Assembly: GCF_031143425.1 (NCBI RefSeq)
Contig: NW_027150023.1
Coordinates: 86,001-150,000 of the forward strand
Source of the DNA: Pleurodeles waltl
Taxonomy: Eukaryota > Chordata > Amphibia > Caudata > Salamandridae
Direction: 5' to 3'
Length of the DNA stretch: 64,000 nucleotides
The notes under the pieces are model-generated. The model was not told the origin of the DNA. It saw nothing but the letters and a program-made list of their open reading frames with translations, and searched no databases. Each line of letters begins with the position of its first letter. Positions within the stretch are counted from its first letter, which is position 1. A program made the position numbers and the translations under genes. Shown one piece after another: positions 18,524 through 32,886 of this stretch.

Positions 18524-20960
18524 AGAAACCACATTTAGCTAGAAAATACCAAGATATTTTTGTTTATTTAGAAATATTTTTTTTACTTCAAAAAATGCAG
18601 CAACAATTGGAGTAACTATGTTTTTTTGTATTAGAGCCCCAAATTTACAAATTTTGTCCCTCCTGACCCACCCCCTCCCTCCTTTTGCTCAAGTAGGTAA
18701 AATAGGAGCAGCGCCTTATTTTCAATGATCAATGTGTTGATGTTTTCTTCAATTTGGTGTTTTGGAGAAGAGTAATATGGGCGATGGGGGAGCATAACTA
18801 AGATCTATTATCTGAGGGGGATGCCATCCAGGTAATAAAATAGGTTGAATGGTGTTGATTTTTCATTTTGGTGTGAGCCAAGCTCTGCCATTGGGTGGAT
18901 GATGCTTGCCAAGTTGCCTAGGCATAAAGGCAGAGTATGAGAGCTTGCTACTGAAATGCTGGGTAAAGCTGTGTGCAGGTGAAAGAGCCTTTATTAGCTG
19001 CATTGAGAAGGTAGCATGTTGTATTTTTGAAGTGCTAAAAAAGGATAAAGTCAGGCCTTTGGCTGACTATTTCTTGAAGATGCATGATGCAAGAAGTGTG
19101 AGTATGGAGCAGCTGGCCTGTCGTGACCTAGCCCACTCTGGCATGCTGTACTAGGCCATGCCGTAGGACTGGGACCACCGGGATTGGGATTTTAAACACC
19201 CCAGTCTGGGACTGGGACTGGGACTGGGACTGCGACTGCGACTGCGACTGGGATTTTAAACAACCCAGTCTTAGTCTGCAGCCTTTACAGTCAGCCCACG
19301 AACGCCCATGTTCTGTATAGTGGATTACTGCAGGTAATTCGGGACCCTGCTAAATGAGGGTGGGGCACTTATCTGAAGGCTATTCGAGCGGAAGAATCCT
19401 TAGCCTAGGACAGTTTGGCAATTTAAGAAGTCTGCTGAATACCATATGTTGAAGGACGTATCACGCGGAAGCCAGCTAATGGCTCAGACCGAAGTAAGCA
19501 TGGGAGGACTTTATTTGCATAGGACAGCCCCTTTCTCATTCCTAATATTATGCTGCAGTTGCTATGTAGCAGTACTAGGGGGCAGCTGTATGAACATAAA
19601 GCCACAGCGAGGCTTTAAAACTGTTTTTGTGGTGGGGGGTGGATTTGGAAGGAAAACAGCAAGATAAAAGTGTGAAAACATAGAGCAAGTGAGTGTGTCA
19701 TCTGTCTCTTTGAAGAGACATGTGAAAGAAGAACAGCAGATCCACAGACCTCAGGTGGGAGAAGCATGGAAGAATATTCACCCCAAAATGAATACACTTA
19801 CGCCTTCTCAAAGCTTCCATGTGTGATCTGATGCTTTGCAGGTTGAAGGATTTGCCATTTCTGGTTTATAAATGTGCACAGTTGGAAAGAGCCTATTCCT
19901 AGAATGTTAGAAGCACACTCTTTAGAAGTGTCCTTACAGCCAAAATGTCAGGTACTCCTTTGGGGTTATGAGGCCTAGAAAAACATCCCAGGGGATCTTA
20001 TAACATGTCCAGCAACAGGGCAACGAAATCATGGGGAGACCATCCCCCCAAGAATACTACTGCATGTTCTTTGTTTCCCCTCTCTATACCATAGCCACAG
20101 TAGGCCTCTTTCAAGCACCCTATTGCTTTGGTAATAGAAAGTGCCACAAAACTGATCCCCAGCCCTTGTCTCACCCATTGCCCCTAACCTTTAGGGGTAC
20201 CCCTGCCCCCCAAGGAAAGGAGCAATAAACAGGACACCCCCCCCCAAAAAAAAAAAACGCAGTCTGCACCATTCTGTGCCTCCTAGCACCACTTTAATAA
20301 TGCACCGACACCCCTTTTAACACTGCTCCCCCAAATTTGACTGCCTCTTCTCCCCAAGAGAGGGGGCAGGGGGACTAACCTTTAGGGGTACCACTGCCCC
20401 CCAAGGAAAGGCACAATAAACAAGAGTGTGGGAGGGAACCCCACCCCCCCAAAAAAACGAAGTCTGCACCATTCGGTGCCTCCTAGCACCCCTTTAATAA
20501 TGCACCGACACCTCTTTTAACACTGCTCCCCCACATTTGTCTGCCCCTTCACCCCAAGAGAGGGGGCAGGGGGACATAAAAATGATGGGGATTGCCACCA
20601 AAACCCCCCTCCTTTGTAATTCCCCCATTTGTGTCCAAGGGGTTGGGCTCTGCTTGCCACCTATTGGCTCTGCTCCACTCTCTCTTACTCACACTCCGGC
20701 CCTGTGGCCTAGACTCTTCCACCACCTTCTCCTGAATCCCTGGCCCTGTCTTTCCTCTGTGACCACCACCCACTCTTGCTCTCTGCCCTTTCTCCATCTA
20801 TGTCCCCCTTTCTTCTCTAAGTCCAACCAACCACCCCTGCTAGCCTCCGCCATCTGCACCTCTCTCAGCCTGCCCCCTATCTCTCCTCACTCACCACCTG
20901 TGCTCCTTCTATTCCTGCCCTCTGACTCAGCCTGGACCTATCCTTGCTCTCTCTGCGCCT

Positions 20961-20999
<39 letters not shown>

Positions 21000-21121
21000 A
21001 ACTGCTCTGCAATCCACCATTCACATGTCGACTCATGCTCTATCCACGCACACACAGCCATTGTACTTACCAATTTAGCAGCCATCTCTGACTTACCTCT
21101 GCTTTGCCGCCATCAGTCACC

Positions 21122-21195
21122 TGGTGCCGAGCCCGGGATTCGAACCCTGGTTGTCTGGTTGGAAGGCGGGAACTTACCCACTGGACCACAGTGGA
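21122..21195 (-). pseudogene. tRNA-Gly(UCC)-like element, unit 8
   Basis: Unit 1 sequence. Confidence 0.5.
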
Positions 21196-21328
21196 TTCCA
21201 TATCTCTAGCTTGTCAAATCGTCCCTATATCATGGCTGTGAAGTGCCCTGTGTAGTAGAAGCCAGGAGCAGTGACATCAGGACCTTGATGTTGCTAATAG
21301 TGTCTCTTGCACAGTAAAAAGCCATGAA

Positions 21329-21411
21329 GGAGCTGTAGCTCAGTTGGTTGGGTGACTGCCTTTGGTGGAGCAAGCTACCCTTGGACAGGGGTTCGAATCC
21401 AGCCAGTGCCC
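21329..21411 (+). tRNA. tRNA-like Pol III element, unit 8
   Basis: Unit 1 sequence. Confidence 0.45.
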
Positions 21412-23842
21412 AGAAACCACATTTAGCTAGAAAATACCAAGATATTTTTGTTTATTTAGAAATATTTTTTTTACTTCAAAAAATGCAGCAACAATTGGAG
21501 TAACTATGTTTTTTTGTATTAGAGCCCCAAATTTACAAATTTTGTCCCTCCTGACCCACCCCCTCCCTCCTTTTGCTCAAGTAGGTAAAATAGGAGCAGC
21601 GCCTTATTTTCAATGATCAATGTGTTGATGTTTTCTTCAATTTGGTGTTTTGGAGAAGAGTAATATGGGCGATGGGGGAGCATAACTAAGATCTATTATC
21701 TGAGGGGGATGCCATCCAGGTAATAAAATAGGTTGAATGGTGTTGATTTTTCATTTTGGTGTGAGCCAAGCTCTGCCATTGGGTGGATGATGCTTGCCAA
21801 GTTGCCTAGGCATAAAGGCAGAGTATGAGAGCTTGCTACTGAAATGCTGGGTAAAGCTGTGTGCAGGTGAAAGAGCCTTTATTAGCTGCATTGAGAAGGT
21901 AGCATGTTGTATTTTTGAAGTGCTAAAAAAGGATAAAGTCAGGCCTTTGGCTGACTATTTCTTGAAGATGCATGATGCAAGAAGTGTGAGTATGGAGCAG
22001 CTGGCCTGTCGTGACCTAGCCCACTCTGGCATGCTGTACTAGGCCATGCCGTAGGACTGGGACCACCGGGATTGGGATTTTAAACACCCCAGTCTGGGAC
22101 TGGGACTGGGACTGGGACTGCGACTGCGACTGGGATTTTAAACAACCCAGTCTTAGTCTGCAGCCTTTACAGTCAGCCCACGAACGCCCATGTTCTGTAT
22201 AGTGGATTACTGCAGGTAATTCGGGACCCTGCTAAATGAGGGTGGGGCACTTATCTGAAGGCTATTCGAGCGGAAGAATCCTTAGCCTAGGACAGTTTGG
22301 CAATTTAAGAAGTCTGCTGAATACCATATGTTGAAGGACGTATCACGCGGAAGCCAGCTAATGGCTCAGACCGAAGTAAGCATGGGAGGACTTTATTTGC
22401 ATAGGACAGCCCCTTTCTCATTCCTAATATTATGCTGCAGTTGCTATGTAGCAGTACTAGGGGGCAGCTGTATGAACATAAAGCCACAGCGAGGCTTTAA
22501 AACTGTTTTTGTGGTGGGGGGTGGATTTGGAAGGAAAACAGCAAGATAAAAGTGTGAAAACATAGAGCAAGTGAGTGTGTCATCTGTCTCTTTGAAGAGA
22601 CATGTGAAAGAAGAACAGCAGATCCACAGACCTCAGGTGGGAGAAGCATGGAAGAATATTCACCCCAAAATGAATACACTTACGCCTTCTCAAAGCTTCC
22701 ATGTGTGATCTGATGCTTTGCAGGTTGAAGGATTTGCCATTTCTGGTTTATAAATGTGCACAGTTGGAAAGAGCCTATTCCTAGAATGTTAGAAGCACAC
22801 TCTTTAGAAGTGTCCTTACAGCCAAAATGTCAGGTACTCCTTTGGGGTTATGAGGCCTAGAAAAACATCCCAGGGGATCTTATAACATGTCCAGCAACAG
22901 GGCAACGAAATCATGGGGAGACCATCCCCCCAAGAATACTACTGCATGTTCTTTGTTTCCCCTCTCTATACCATAGCCACAGTAGGCCTCTTTCAAGCAC
23001 CCTATTGCTTTGGTAATAGAAAGTGCCACAAAACTGATCCCCAGCCCTTGTCTCACCCATTGCCCCTAACCTTTAGGGGTACCCCTGCCCCCCAAGGAAA
23101 GGAGCAATAAACAGGACACCCCCCCCCAAAAAAAAAAAACGCAGTCTGCACCATTCTGTGCCTCCTAGCACCACTTTAATAATGCACCGACACCCCTTTT
23201 AACACTGCTCCCCCAAATTTGACTGCCTCTTCTCCCCAAGAGAGGGGGCAGGGGGACTAACCTTTAGGGGTACCACTGCCCCCCAAGGAAAGGCACAATA
23301 AACAAGAGTGTGGGAGGGAACCCCACCCCCCCAAAAAAACGAAGTCTGCACCATTCGGTGCCTCCTAGCACCCCTTTAATAATGCACCGACACCTCTTTT
23401 AACACTGCTCCCCCACATTTGTCTGCCCCTTCACCCCAAGAGAGGGGGCAGGGGGACATAAAAATGATGGGGATTGCCACCAAAACCCCCCTCCTTTGTA
23501 ATTCCCCCATTTGTGTCCAAGGGGTTGGGCTCTGCTTGCCACCTATTGGCTCTGCTCCACTCTCTCTTACTCACACTCCGGCCCTGTGGCCTAGACTCTT
23601 CCACCACCTTCTCCTGAATCCCTGGCCCTGTCTTTCCTCTGTGACCACCACCCACTCTTGCTCTCTGCCCTTTCTCCATCTATGTCCCCCTTTCTTCTCT
23701 AAGTCCAACCAACCACCCCTGCTAGCCTCCGCCATCTGCACCTCTCTCAGCCTGCCCCCTATCTCTCCTCACTCACCACCTGTGCTCCTTCTATTCCTGC
23801 CCTCTGACTCAGCCTGGACCTATCCTTGCTCTCTCTGCGCCT

Positions 23843-23881
<39 letters not shown>

Positions 23882-24003
23882 AACTGCTCTGCAATCCACC
23901 ATTCACATGTCGACTCATGCTCTATCCACGCACACACAGCCATTGTACTTACCAATTTAGCAGCCATCTCTGACTTACCTCTGCTTTGCCGCCATCAGTC
24001 ACC

Positions 24004-24077
24004 TGGTGCCGAGCCCGGGATTCGAACCCTGGTTGTCTGGTTGGAAGGCGGGAACTTACCCACTGGACCACAGTGGA
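24004..24077 (-). pseudogene. tRNA-Gly(UCC)-like element, unit 9
   Basis: Unit 1 sequence. Confidence 0.5.
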
Positions 24078-24210
24078 TTCCATATCTCTAGCTTGTCAAA
24101 TCGTCCCTATATCATGGCTGTGAAGTGCCCTGTGTAGTAGAAGCCAGGAGCAGTGACATCAGGACCTTGATGTTGCTAATAGTGTCTCTTGCACAGTAAA
24201 AAGCCATGAA

Positions 24211-24293
24211 GGAGCTGTAGCTCAGTTGGTTGGGTGACTGCCTTTGGTGGAGCAAGCTACCCTTGGACAGGGGTTCGAATCCAGCCAGTGCCC
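24211..24293 (+). tRNA. tRNA-like Pol III element, unit 9
   Basis: Boxes intact; trailer GAAACTAC and second T run TTTTTTATAC, as in units 2 and 5. Confidence 0.45.
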
Positions 24294-26734
24294 AGAAACT
24301 ACATTTAGCTAGAAAATACCAAGATATTTTTGTTTATTTAGAAATATTTTTTATACTTCAAAAAATGCAGCAACAATTGGAGTAACTATGTTTTTTTGTA
24401 TTAGAGCCCCAAATTTACAAATTTTGTCCCTCCTGACCCACCCCCTCCCTCCTTTTGCTCAAGTAGGTAAAATAGGAGCAGCGCCTTATTTTCAATGATC
24501 AATGTGTTGATGTTTTCTTCAATTTGGTGTTTTGGAGAAGAGTAATATGGGCGATGGGGGAGCATAACTAAGATCTATTATCTGAGGGGGATGCCATCCA
24601 GGTAATAAAATAGGTTGAATGGTGTTGATTTTTCATTTTGGTGTGAGCCAAGCTCTGCCATTGGGTGGATGATGCTTGCCAAGTTGCCTAGGCATAAAGG
24701 CAGAGTATGAGAGCTTGCTATTGAAATGCTGGGTAAAGCTGTGTGCAGGTGAAAGAGCCTTTATTAGCTGCATTGAGAAGGTAGCATGTTGTATTTTTGA
24801 AGTGCTAAAAAAGGATAAAGTCAGGCCTTTGGCTGACTATTTCTTGAAGATGCATGATGCAAGAAGTGTGAGTATGGAGCAGCTGGCCTGTCGTGACCTA
24901 GCCCACTCTGGCATGCTGTACTAGGCCATGCCGTAGGACTGGGACCACCGGGATTGGGATTTTAAACACCCCAGTCTGGGACTGGGACTGGGACTGGGAC
25001 TGCGACTGCGACTGGGATTTTAAACAACCCAGTCTTAGTCTGCAGCCTTTACAGTCAGCCCACGAACGCCCACGAACGCCCTTGTTCTGTATAGTGGATT
25101 ACTGCAGGTAATTCGGGACCCTGCTAAATGAGGGTGGGGCACTTATCTGAAGGCTATTCGAGCGGAAGAATCCTTAGCCTAGGACAGTTTGGCAATTTAA
25201 GAAGTCTGCTGAATACCATATGTTGAAGGACGTATCACGCGGAAGCCAGCTAATGGCTCAGACCGAAGTAAGCATGGGAGGACTTTATTTGCATAGGACA
25301 GCCCCTTTCTCATTCCTAATATTATGCTGCAGTTGCTATGTAGCAGTACTAGGGGGCAGCTGTATGAACATAAAGCCACAGCGAGGCTTTAAAACTGTTT
25401 TTGTGGTGGGGGGTGGATTTGGAAGGAAAACAGCAAGATAAAAGTGTGAAAACATAGAGCAAGTGAGTGTGTCATCTGTCTCTTTGAAGAGACATGTGAA
25501 AGAAGAACAGCAGATCCACAGACCTCAGGTGGGAGAAGCATGGAAGAATATTCACCCCAAAATGAATACACTTACGCCTTCTCAAAGCTTCCATGTGTGA
25601 TCTGATGCTTTGCAGGTTGAAGGATTTGCCATTTCTGGTTTATAAATGTGCACAGTTGGAAAGAGCCTATTCCTAGAATGTTAGAAGCACACTCTTTAGA
25701 AGTGTCCTTACAGCCAAAATGTCAGGTACTCCTTTGGGGTTATGAGGCCTAGAAAAACATCCCAGGGGATCTTATAACATGTCCAGCAACAGGGCAACGA
25801 AATCATGGGGAGACCATCCCCCCAAGAATACTACTGCATGTTCTTTGTTTCCCCTCTCTATACCATAGCCACAGTAGGCCTCTTTCAAGCACCCTATTGC
25901 TTTGGTAATAGAAAGTGCCACAAAACTGATCCCCAGCCCTTGTCTCACCCATTGCCCCTAACCTTTAGGGGTACCCCTGCCCCCCAAGGAAAGGAGCAAT
26001 AAACAGGACACCCCCCCCCAAAAAAAAAAAACGCAGTCTGCACCATTCTGTGCCTCCTAGCACCACTTTAATAATGCACCGACACCCCTTTTAACACTGC
26101 TCCCCCAAATTTGACTGCCTCTTCTCCCCAAGAGAGGGGGCAGGGGGACTAACCTTTAGGGGTACCACTGCCCCCCAAGGAAAGGCACAATAAACAAGAG
26201 TGTGGGAGGGAACCCCACCCCCCCAAAAAAACGAAGTCTGCACCATTCGGTGCCTCCTAGCACCCCTTTAATAATGCACCGACACCTCTTTTAACACTGC
26301 TCCCCCACATTTGTCTGCCCCTTCACCCCAAGAGAGGGGGCAGGGGGACATAAAAATGATGGGGATTGCCACCAAAACCCCCCTCCTTTGTAATTCCCCC
26401 ATTTGTGTCCAAGGGGTTGGGCTCTGCTTGCCACCTATTGGCTCTGCTCCACTCTCTCTTACTCACACTCCGGCCCTGTGGCCTAGACTCTTCCACCACC
26501 TTCTCCTGAATCCCTGGCCCTGTCTTTCCTCTGTGACCACCACCCACTCTTGCTCTCTGCCCTTTCTCCATCTATGTCCCCCTTTCTTCTCTAAGTCCAA
26601 CCAACCACCCCTGCTAGCCTCCGCCATCTGCACCTCTCTCAGCCTGCCCCCTATCTCTCCTCACTCACCACCTGTGCTCCTTCTATTCCTGCCCTCTGAC
26701 TCAGCCTGGACCTATCCTTGCTCTCTCTGCGCCT

Positions 26735-26773
<39 letters not shown>

Positions 26774-26895
26774 AACTGCTCTGCAATCCACCATTCACAT
26801 GTCGACTCATGCTCTATCCACGCACACACAGCCATTGTACTTACCAATTTAGCAGCCATCTCTGACTTACCTCTGCTTTGCCGCCATCAGTCACC

Positions 26896-26969
26896 TGGTG
26901 CCGAGCCCGGGATTCGAACCCTGGTTGTCTGGTTGGAAGGCGGGAACTTACCCACTGGACCACAGTGGA
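26896..26969 (-). pseudogene. tRNA-Gly(UCC)-like element, unit 10
   Basis: Unit 1 sequence. Confidence 0.5.
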
Positions 26970-27102
26970 TTCCATATCTCTAGCTTGTCAAATCGTCCCT
27001 ATATCATGGCTGTGAAGTGCCCTGTGTAGTAGAAGCCAGGAGCAGTGACATCAGGACCTTGATGTTGCTAATAGTGTCTCTTGCACAGTAAAAAGCCATG
27101 AA

Positions 27103-27185
27103 GGAGCTGTAGCTCAGTTGGTTGGGTGACTGCCTTTGGTGGAGCAAGCTACCCTTGGACAGGGGTTCGAATCCAGCCAGTGCCC
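27103..27185 (+). tRNA. tRNA-like Pol III element, unit 10
   Basis: Unit 1 sequence. Confidence 0.45.
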
Positions 27186-29626
27186 AGAAACCACATTTAG
27201 CTAGAAAATACCAAGATATTTTTGTTTATTTAGAAATATTTTTTTTACTTCAAAAAATGCAGCAACAATTGGAGTAACTATGTTTTTTTGTATTAGAGCC
27301 CCAAATTTACAAATTTTGTCCCTCCTGACCCACCCCCTCCCTCCTTTTGCTCAAGTAGGTAAAATAGGAGCAGCGCCTTATTTTCAATGATCAATGTGTT
27401 GATGTTTTCTTCAATTTGGTGTTTTGGAGAAGAGTAATATGGGCGATGGGGGAGCATAACTAAGATCTATTATCTGAGGGGGATGCCATCCAGGTAATAA
27501 AATAGGTTGAATGGTGTTGATTTTTCATTTTGGTGTGAGCCAAGCTCTGCCATTGGGTGGATGATGCTTGCCAAGTTGCCTAGGCATAAAGGCAGAGTAT
27601 GAGAGCTTGCTACTGAAATGCTGGGTAAAGCTGTGTGCAGGTGAAAGAGCCTTTATTAGCTGCATTGAGAAGGTAGCATGTTGTATTTTTGAAGTGCTAA
27701 AAAAGGATAAAGTCAGGCCTTTGGCTGACTATTTCTTGAAGATGCATGATGCAAGAAGTGTGAGTATGGAGCAGCTGGCCTGTCGTGACCTAGCCCACTC
27801 TGGCATGCTGTACTAGGCCATGCCGTAGGACTGGGACCACCGGGATTGGGATTTTAAACACCCCAGTCTGGGACTGGGACTGGGACTGGGACTGCGACTG
27901 CGACTGGGATTTTAAACAACCCAGTCTTAGTCTGCAGCCTTTACAGTCAGCCCACGAACGCCCACGAACGCCCTTGTTCTGTATAGTGGATTACTGCAGG
28001 TAATTCGGGACCCTGCTAAATGAGGGTGGGGCACTTATCTGAAGGCTATTCGAGCGGAAGAATCCTTAGCCTAGGACAGTTTGGCAATTTAAGAAGTCTG
28101 CTGAATACCATATGTTGAAGGACGTATCACGCGGAAGCCAGCTAATGGCTCAGACCGAAGTAAGCATGGGAGGACTTTATTTGCATAGGACAGCCCCTTT
28201 CTCATTCCTAATATTATGCTGCAGTTGCTATGTAGCAGTACTAGGGGGCAGCTGTATGAACATAAAGCCACAGCGAGGCTTTAAAACTGTTTTTGTGGTG
28301 GGGGGTGGATTTGGAAGGAAAACAGCAAGATAAAAGTGTGAAAACATAGAGCAAGTGAGTGTGTCATCTGTCTCTTTGAAGAGACATGTGAAAGAAGAAC
28401 AGCAGATCCACAGACCTCAGGTGGGAGAAGCATGGAAGAATATTCACCCCAAAATGAATACACTTACGCCTTCTCAAAGCTTCCATGTGTGATCTGATGC
28501 TTTGCAGGTTGAAGGATTTGCCATTTCTGGTTTATAAATGTGCACAGTTGGAAAGAGCCTATTCCTAGAATGTTAGAAGCACACTCTTTAGAAGTGTCCT
28601 TACAGCCAAAATGTCAGGTACTCCTTTGGGGTTATGAGGCCTAGAAAAACATCCCAGGGGATCTTATAACATGTCCAGCAACAGGGCAACGAAATCATGG
28701 GGAGACCATCCCCCCAAGAATACTACTGCATGTTCTTTGTTTCCCCTCTCTATACCATAGCCACAGTAGGCCTCTTTCAAGCACCCTATTGCTTTGGTAA
28801 TAGAAAGTGCCACAAAACTGATCCCCAGCCCTTGTCTCACCCATTGCCCCTAACCTTTAGGGGTACCCCTGCCCCCCAAGGAAAGGAGCAATAAACAGGA
28901 CACCCCCCCCCAAAAAAAAAAAACGCAGTCTGCACCATTCTGTGCCTCCTAGCACCACTTTAATAATGCACCGACACCCCTTTTAACACTGCTCCCCCAA
29001 ATTTGACTGCCTCTTCTCCCCAAGAGAGGGGGCAGGGGGACTAACCTTTAGGGGTACCACTGCCCCCCAAGGAAAGGCACAATAAACAAGAGTGTGGGAG
29101 GGAACCCCACCCCCCCAAAAAAACGAAGTCTGCACCATTCGGTGCCTCCTAGCACCCCTTTAATAATGCACCGACACCTCTTTTAACACTGCTCCCCCAC
29201 ATTTGTCTGCCCCTTCACCCCAAGAGAGGGGGCAGGGGGACATAAAAATGATGGGGATTGCCACCAAAACCCCCCTCCTTTGTAATTCCCCCATTTGTGT
29301 CCAAGGGGTTGGGCTCTGCTTGCCACCTATTGGCTCTGCTCCACTCTCTCTTACTCACACTCCGGCCCTGTGGCCTAGACTCTTCCACCACCTTCTCCTG
29401 AATCCCTGGCCCTGTCTTTCCTCTGTGACCACCACCCACTCTTGCTCTCTGCCCTTTCTCCATCTATGTCCCCCTTTCTTCTCTAAGTCCAACCAACCAC
29501 CCCTGCTAGCCTCCGCCATCTGCACCTCTCTCAGCCTGCCCCCTATCTCTCCTCACTCACCACCTGTGCTCCTTCTATTCCTGCCCTCTGACTCAGCCTG
29601 GACCTATCCTTGCTCTCTCTGCGCCT

Positions 29627-29665
<39 letters not shown>

Positions 29666-29787
29666 AACTGCTCTGCAATCCACCATTCACATGTCGACTC
29701 ATGCTCTATCCACGCACACACAGCCATTGTACTTACCAATTTAGCAGCCATCTCTGACTTACCTCTGCTTTGCCGCCATCAGTCACC

Positions 29788-29861
29788 TGGTGCCGAGCCC
29801 GGGATTCGAACCCTGGTTGTCTGGTTGGAAGGCGGGAACTTACCCACTGGACCACAGTGGA
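29788..29861 (-). pseudogene. tRNA-Gly(UCC)-like element, unit 11
   Basis: Unit 1 sequence. Confidence 0.5.
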
Positions 29862-29994
29862 TTCCATATCTCTAGCTTGTCAAATCGTCCCTATATCATG
29901 GCTGTGAAGTGCCCTGTGTAGTAGAAGCCAGGAGCAGTGACATCAGGACCTTGATGTTGCTAATAGTGTCTCTTGCACAGTAAAAAGCCATGAA

Positions 29995-30077
29995 GGAGCT
30001 GTAGCTCAGTTGGTTGGGTGACTGCCTTTGGTGGAGCAAGCTACCCTTGGACAGGGGTTCGAATCCAGCCAGTGCCC
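29995..30077 (+). tRNA. tRNA-like Pol III element, unit 11
   Basis: Unit 1 sequence. Confidence 0.45.
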
Positions 30078-32518
30078 AGAAACCACATTTAGCTAGAAAA
30101 TACCAAGATATTTTTGTTTATTTAGAAATATTTTTTTTACTTCAAAAAATGCAGCAACAATTGGAGTAACTATGTTTTTTTGTATTAGAGCCCCAAATTT
30201 ACAAATTTTGTCCCTCCTGACCCACCCCCTCCCTCCTTTTGCTCAAGTAGGTAAAATAGGAGCAGCGCCTTATTTTCAATGATCAATGTGTTGATGTTTT
30301 CTTCAATTTGGTGTTTTGGAGAAGAGTAATATGGGCGATGGGGGAGCATAACTAAGATCTATTATCTGAGGGGGATGCCATCCAGGTAATAAAATAGGTT
30401 GAATGGTGTTGATTTTTCATTTTGGTGTGAGCCAAGCTCTGCCATTGGGTGGATGATGCTTGCCAAGTTGCCTAGGCATAAAGGCAGAGTATGAGAGCTT
30501 GCTACTGAAATGCTGGGTAAAGCTGTGTGCAGGTGAAAGAGCCTTTATTAGCTGCATTGAGAAGGTAGCATGTTGTATTTTTGAAGTGCTAAAAAAGGAT
30601 AAAGTCAGGCCTTTGGCTGACTATTTCTTGAAGATGCATGATGCAAGAAGTGTGAGTATGGAGCAGCTGGCCTGTCGTGACCTAGCCCACTCTGGCATGC
30701 TGTACTAGGCCATGCCGTAGGACTGGGACCACCGGGATTGGGATTTTAAACACCCCAGTCTGGGACTGGGACTGGGACTGGGACTGCGACTGCGACTGGG
30801 ATTTTAAACAACCCAGTCTTAGTCTGCAGCCTTTACAGTCAGCCCACGAACGCCCACGAACGCCCTTGTTCTGTATAGTGGATTACTGCAGGTAATTCGG
30901 GACCCTGCTAAATGAGGGTGGGGCACTTATCTGAAGGCTATTCGAGCGGAAGAATCCTTAGCCTAGGACAGTTTGGCAATTTAAGAAGTCTGCTGAATAC
31001 CATATGTTGAAGGACGTATCACGCGGAAGCCAGCTAATGGCTCAGACCGAAGTAAGCATGGGAGGACTTTATTTGCATAGGACAGCCCCTTTCTCATTCC
31101 TAATATTATGCTGCAGTTGCTATGTAGCAGTACTAGGGGGCAGCTGTATGAACATAAAGCCACAGCGAGGCTTTAAAACTGTTTTTGTGGTGGGGGGTGG
31201 ATTTGGAAGGAAAACAGCAAGATAAAAGTGTGAAAACATAGAGCAAGTGAGTGTGTCATCTGTCTCTTTGAAGAGACATGTGAAAGAAGAACAGCAGATC
31301 CACAGACCTCAGGTGGGAGAAGCATGGAAGAATATTCACCCCAAAATGAATACACTTACGCCTTCTCAAAGCTTCCATGTGTGATCTGATGCTTTGCAGG
31401 TTGAAGGATTTGCCATTTCTGGTTTATAAATGTGCACAGTTGGAAAGAGCCTATTCCTAGAATGTTAGAAGCACACTCTTTAGAAGTGTCCTTACAGCCA
31501 AAATGTCAGGTACTCCTTTGGGGTTATGAGGCCTAGAAAAACATCCCAGGGGATCTTATAACATGTCCAGCAACAGGGCAACGAAATCATGGGGAGACCA
31601 TCCCCCCAAGAATACTACTGCATGTTCTTTGTTTCCCCTCTCTATACCATAGCCACAGTAGGCCTCTTTCAAGCACCCTATTGCTTTGGTAATAGAAAGT
31701 GCCACAAAACTGATCCCCAGCCCTTGTCTCACCCATTGCCCCTAACCTTTAGGGGTACCCCTGCCCCCCAAGGAAAGGAGCAATAAACAGGACACCCCCC
31801 CCCAAAAAAAAAAAACGCAGTCTGCACCATTCTGTGCCTCCTAGCACCACTTTAATAATGCACCGACACCCCTTTTAACACTGCTCCCCCAAATTTGACT
31901 GCCTCTTCTCCCCAAGAGAGGGGGCAGGGGGACTAACCTTTAGGGGTACCACTGCCCCCCAAGGAAAGGCACAATAAACAAGAGTGTGGGAGGGAACCCC
32001 ACCCCCCCAAAAAAACGAAGTCTGCACCATTCGGTGCCTCCTAGCACCCCTTTAATAATGCACCGACACCTCTTTTAACACTGCTCCCCCACATTTGTCT
32101 GCCCCTTCACCCCAAGAGAGGGGGCAGGGGGACATAAAAATGATGGGGATTGCCACCAAAACCCCCCTCCTTTGTAATTCCCCCATTTGTGTCCAAGGGG
32201 TTGGGCTCTGCTTGCCACCTATTGGCTCTGCTCCACTCTCTCTTACTCACACTCCGGCCCTGTGGCCTAGACTCTTCCACCACCTTCTCCTGAATCCCTG
32301 GCCCTGTCTTTCCTCTGTGACCACCACCCACTCTTGCTCTCTGCCCTTTCTCCATCTATGTCCCCCTTTCTTCTCTAAGTCCAACCAACCACCCCTGCTA
32401 GCCTCCGCCATCTGCACCTCTCTCAGCCTGCCCCCTATCTCTCCTCACTCACCACCTGTGCTCCTTCTATTCCTGCCCTCTGACTCAGCCTGGACCTATC
32501 CTTGCTCTCTCTGCGCCT

Positions 32519-32557
<39 letters not shown>

Positions 32558-32679
32558 AACTGCTCTGCAATCCACCATTCACATGTCGACTCATGCTCTA
32601 TCCACGCACACACAGCCATTGTACTTTCCAATTTAGCAGCCATCTCTGACTTACCTCTGCTTTGCCGCCATCAGTCACC

Positions 32680-32753
32680 TGGTGCCGAGCCCGGGATTCG
32701 AACCCTGGTTGTCTGGTTGGAAGGCGGGAACTTACCCACTGGACCACAGTGGA
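32680..32753 (-). pseudogene. tRNA-Gly(UCC)-like element, unit 12
   Basis: Element unchanged; the T-marker lies 53 bases beyond its 3' end, at 32627. Confidence 0.5.
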
Positions 32754-32886
32754 TTCCATATCTCTAGCTTGTCAAATCGTCCCTATATCATGGCTGTGAA
32801 GTGCCCTGTGTAGTAGAAGCCAGGAGCAGTGACATCAGGACCTTGATGTTGCTAATAGTGTCTCTTGCACAGTAAAAAGCCATGAA

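Larger units (their letters stand above)
17283..20172 (+). repeat. Array unit 7 (2890 bp)
   Basis: (CA)18 at 18074-18109. Hexamers are four GGGACT plus three GCGACT at 19208-19249, the only unit with three GCGACT. ACGAACGCCC is single. Confidence 0.95.
20173..23054 (+). repeat. Array unit 8 (2882 bp)
   Basis: (CA)17 at 20964-20997 and hexamers 4+2 at 22096-22131. ACGAACGCCC is single, which alone explains the 10-bp shortfall against unit 6. Confidence 0.95.
23055..25946 (+). repeat. Array unit 9 (2892 bp)
   Basis: (CA)17 at 23846-23879, hexamers 4+2 at 24978-25013, duplicated ACGAACGCCC. It shares GCTATTG, GAAACTAC and TTTTTTATAC with unit 5, four units to the left. Confidence 0.95.
25947..28838 (+). 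repeat. Array unit 10 (2892 bp)
   Basis: Unit 1 profile: (CA)17 at 26738-26771, hexamers 4+2 at 27870-27905, duplicated ACGAACGCCC. Confidence 0.95.
28839..31730 (+). repeat. Array unit 11 (2892 bp)
   Basis: Unit 1 profile: (CA)17 at 29630-29663, hexamers 4+2 at 30762-30797, duplicated ACGAACGCCC. Confidence 0.95.
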
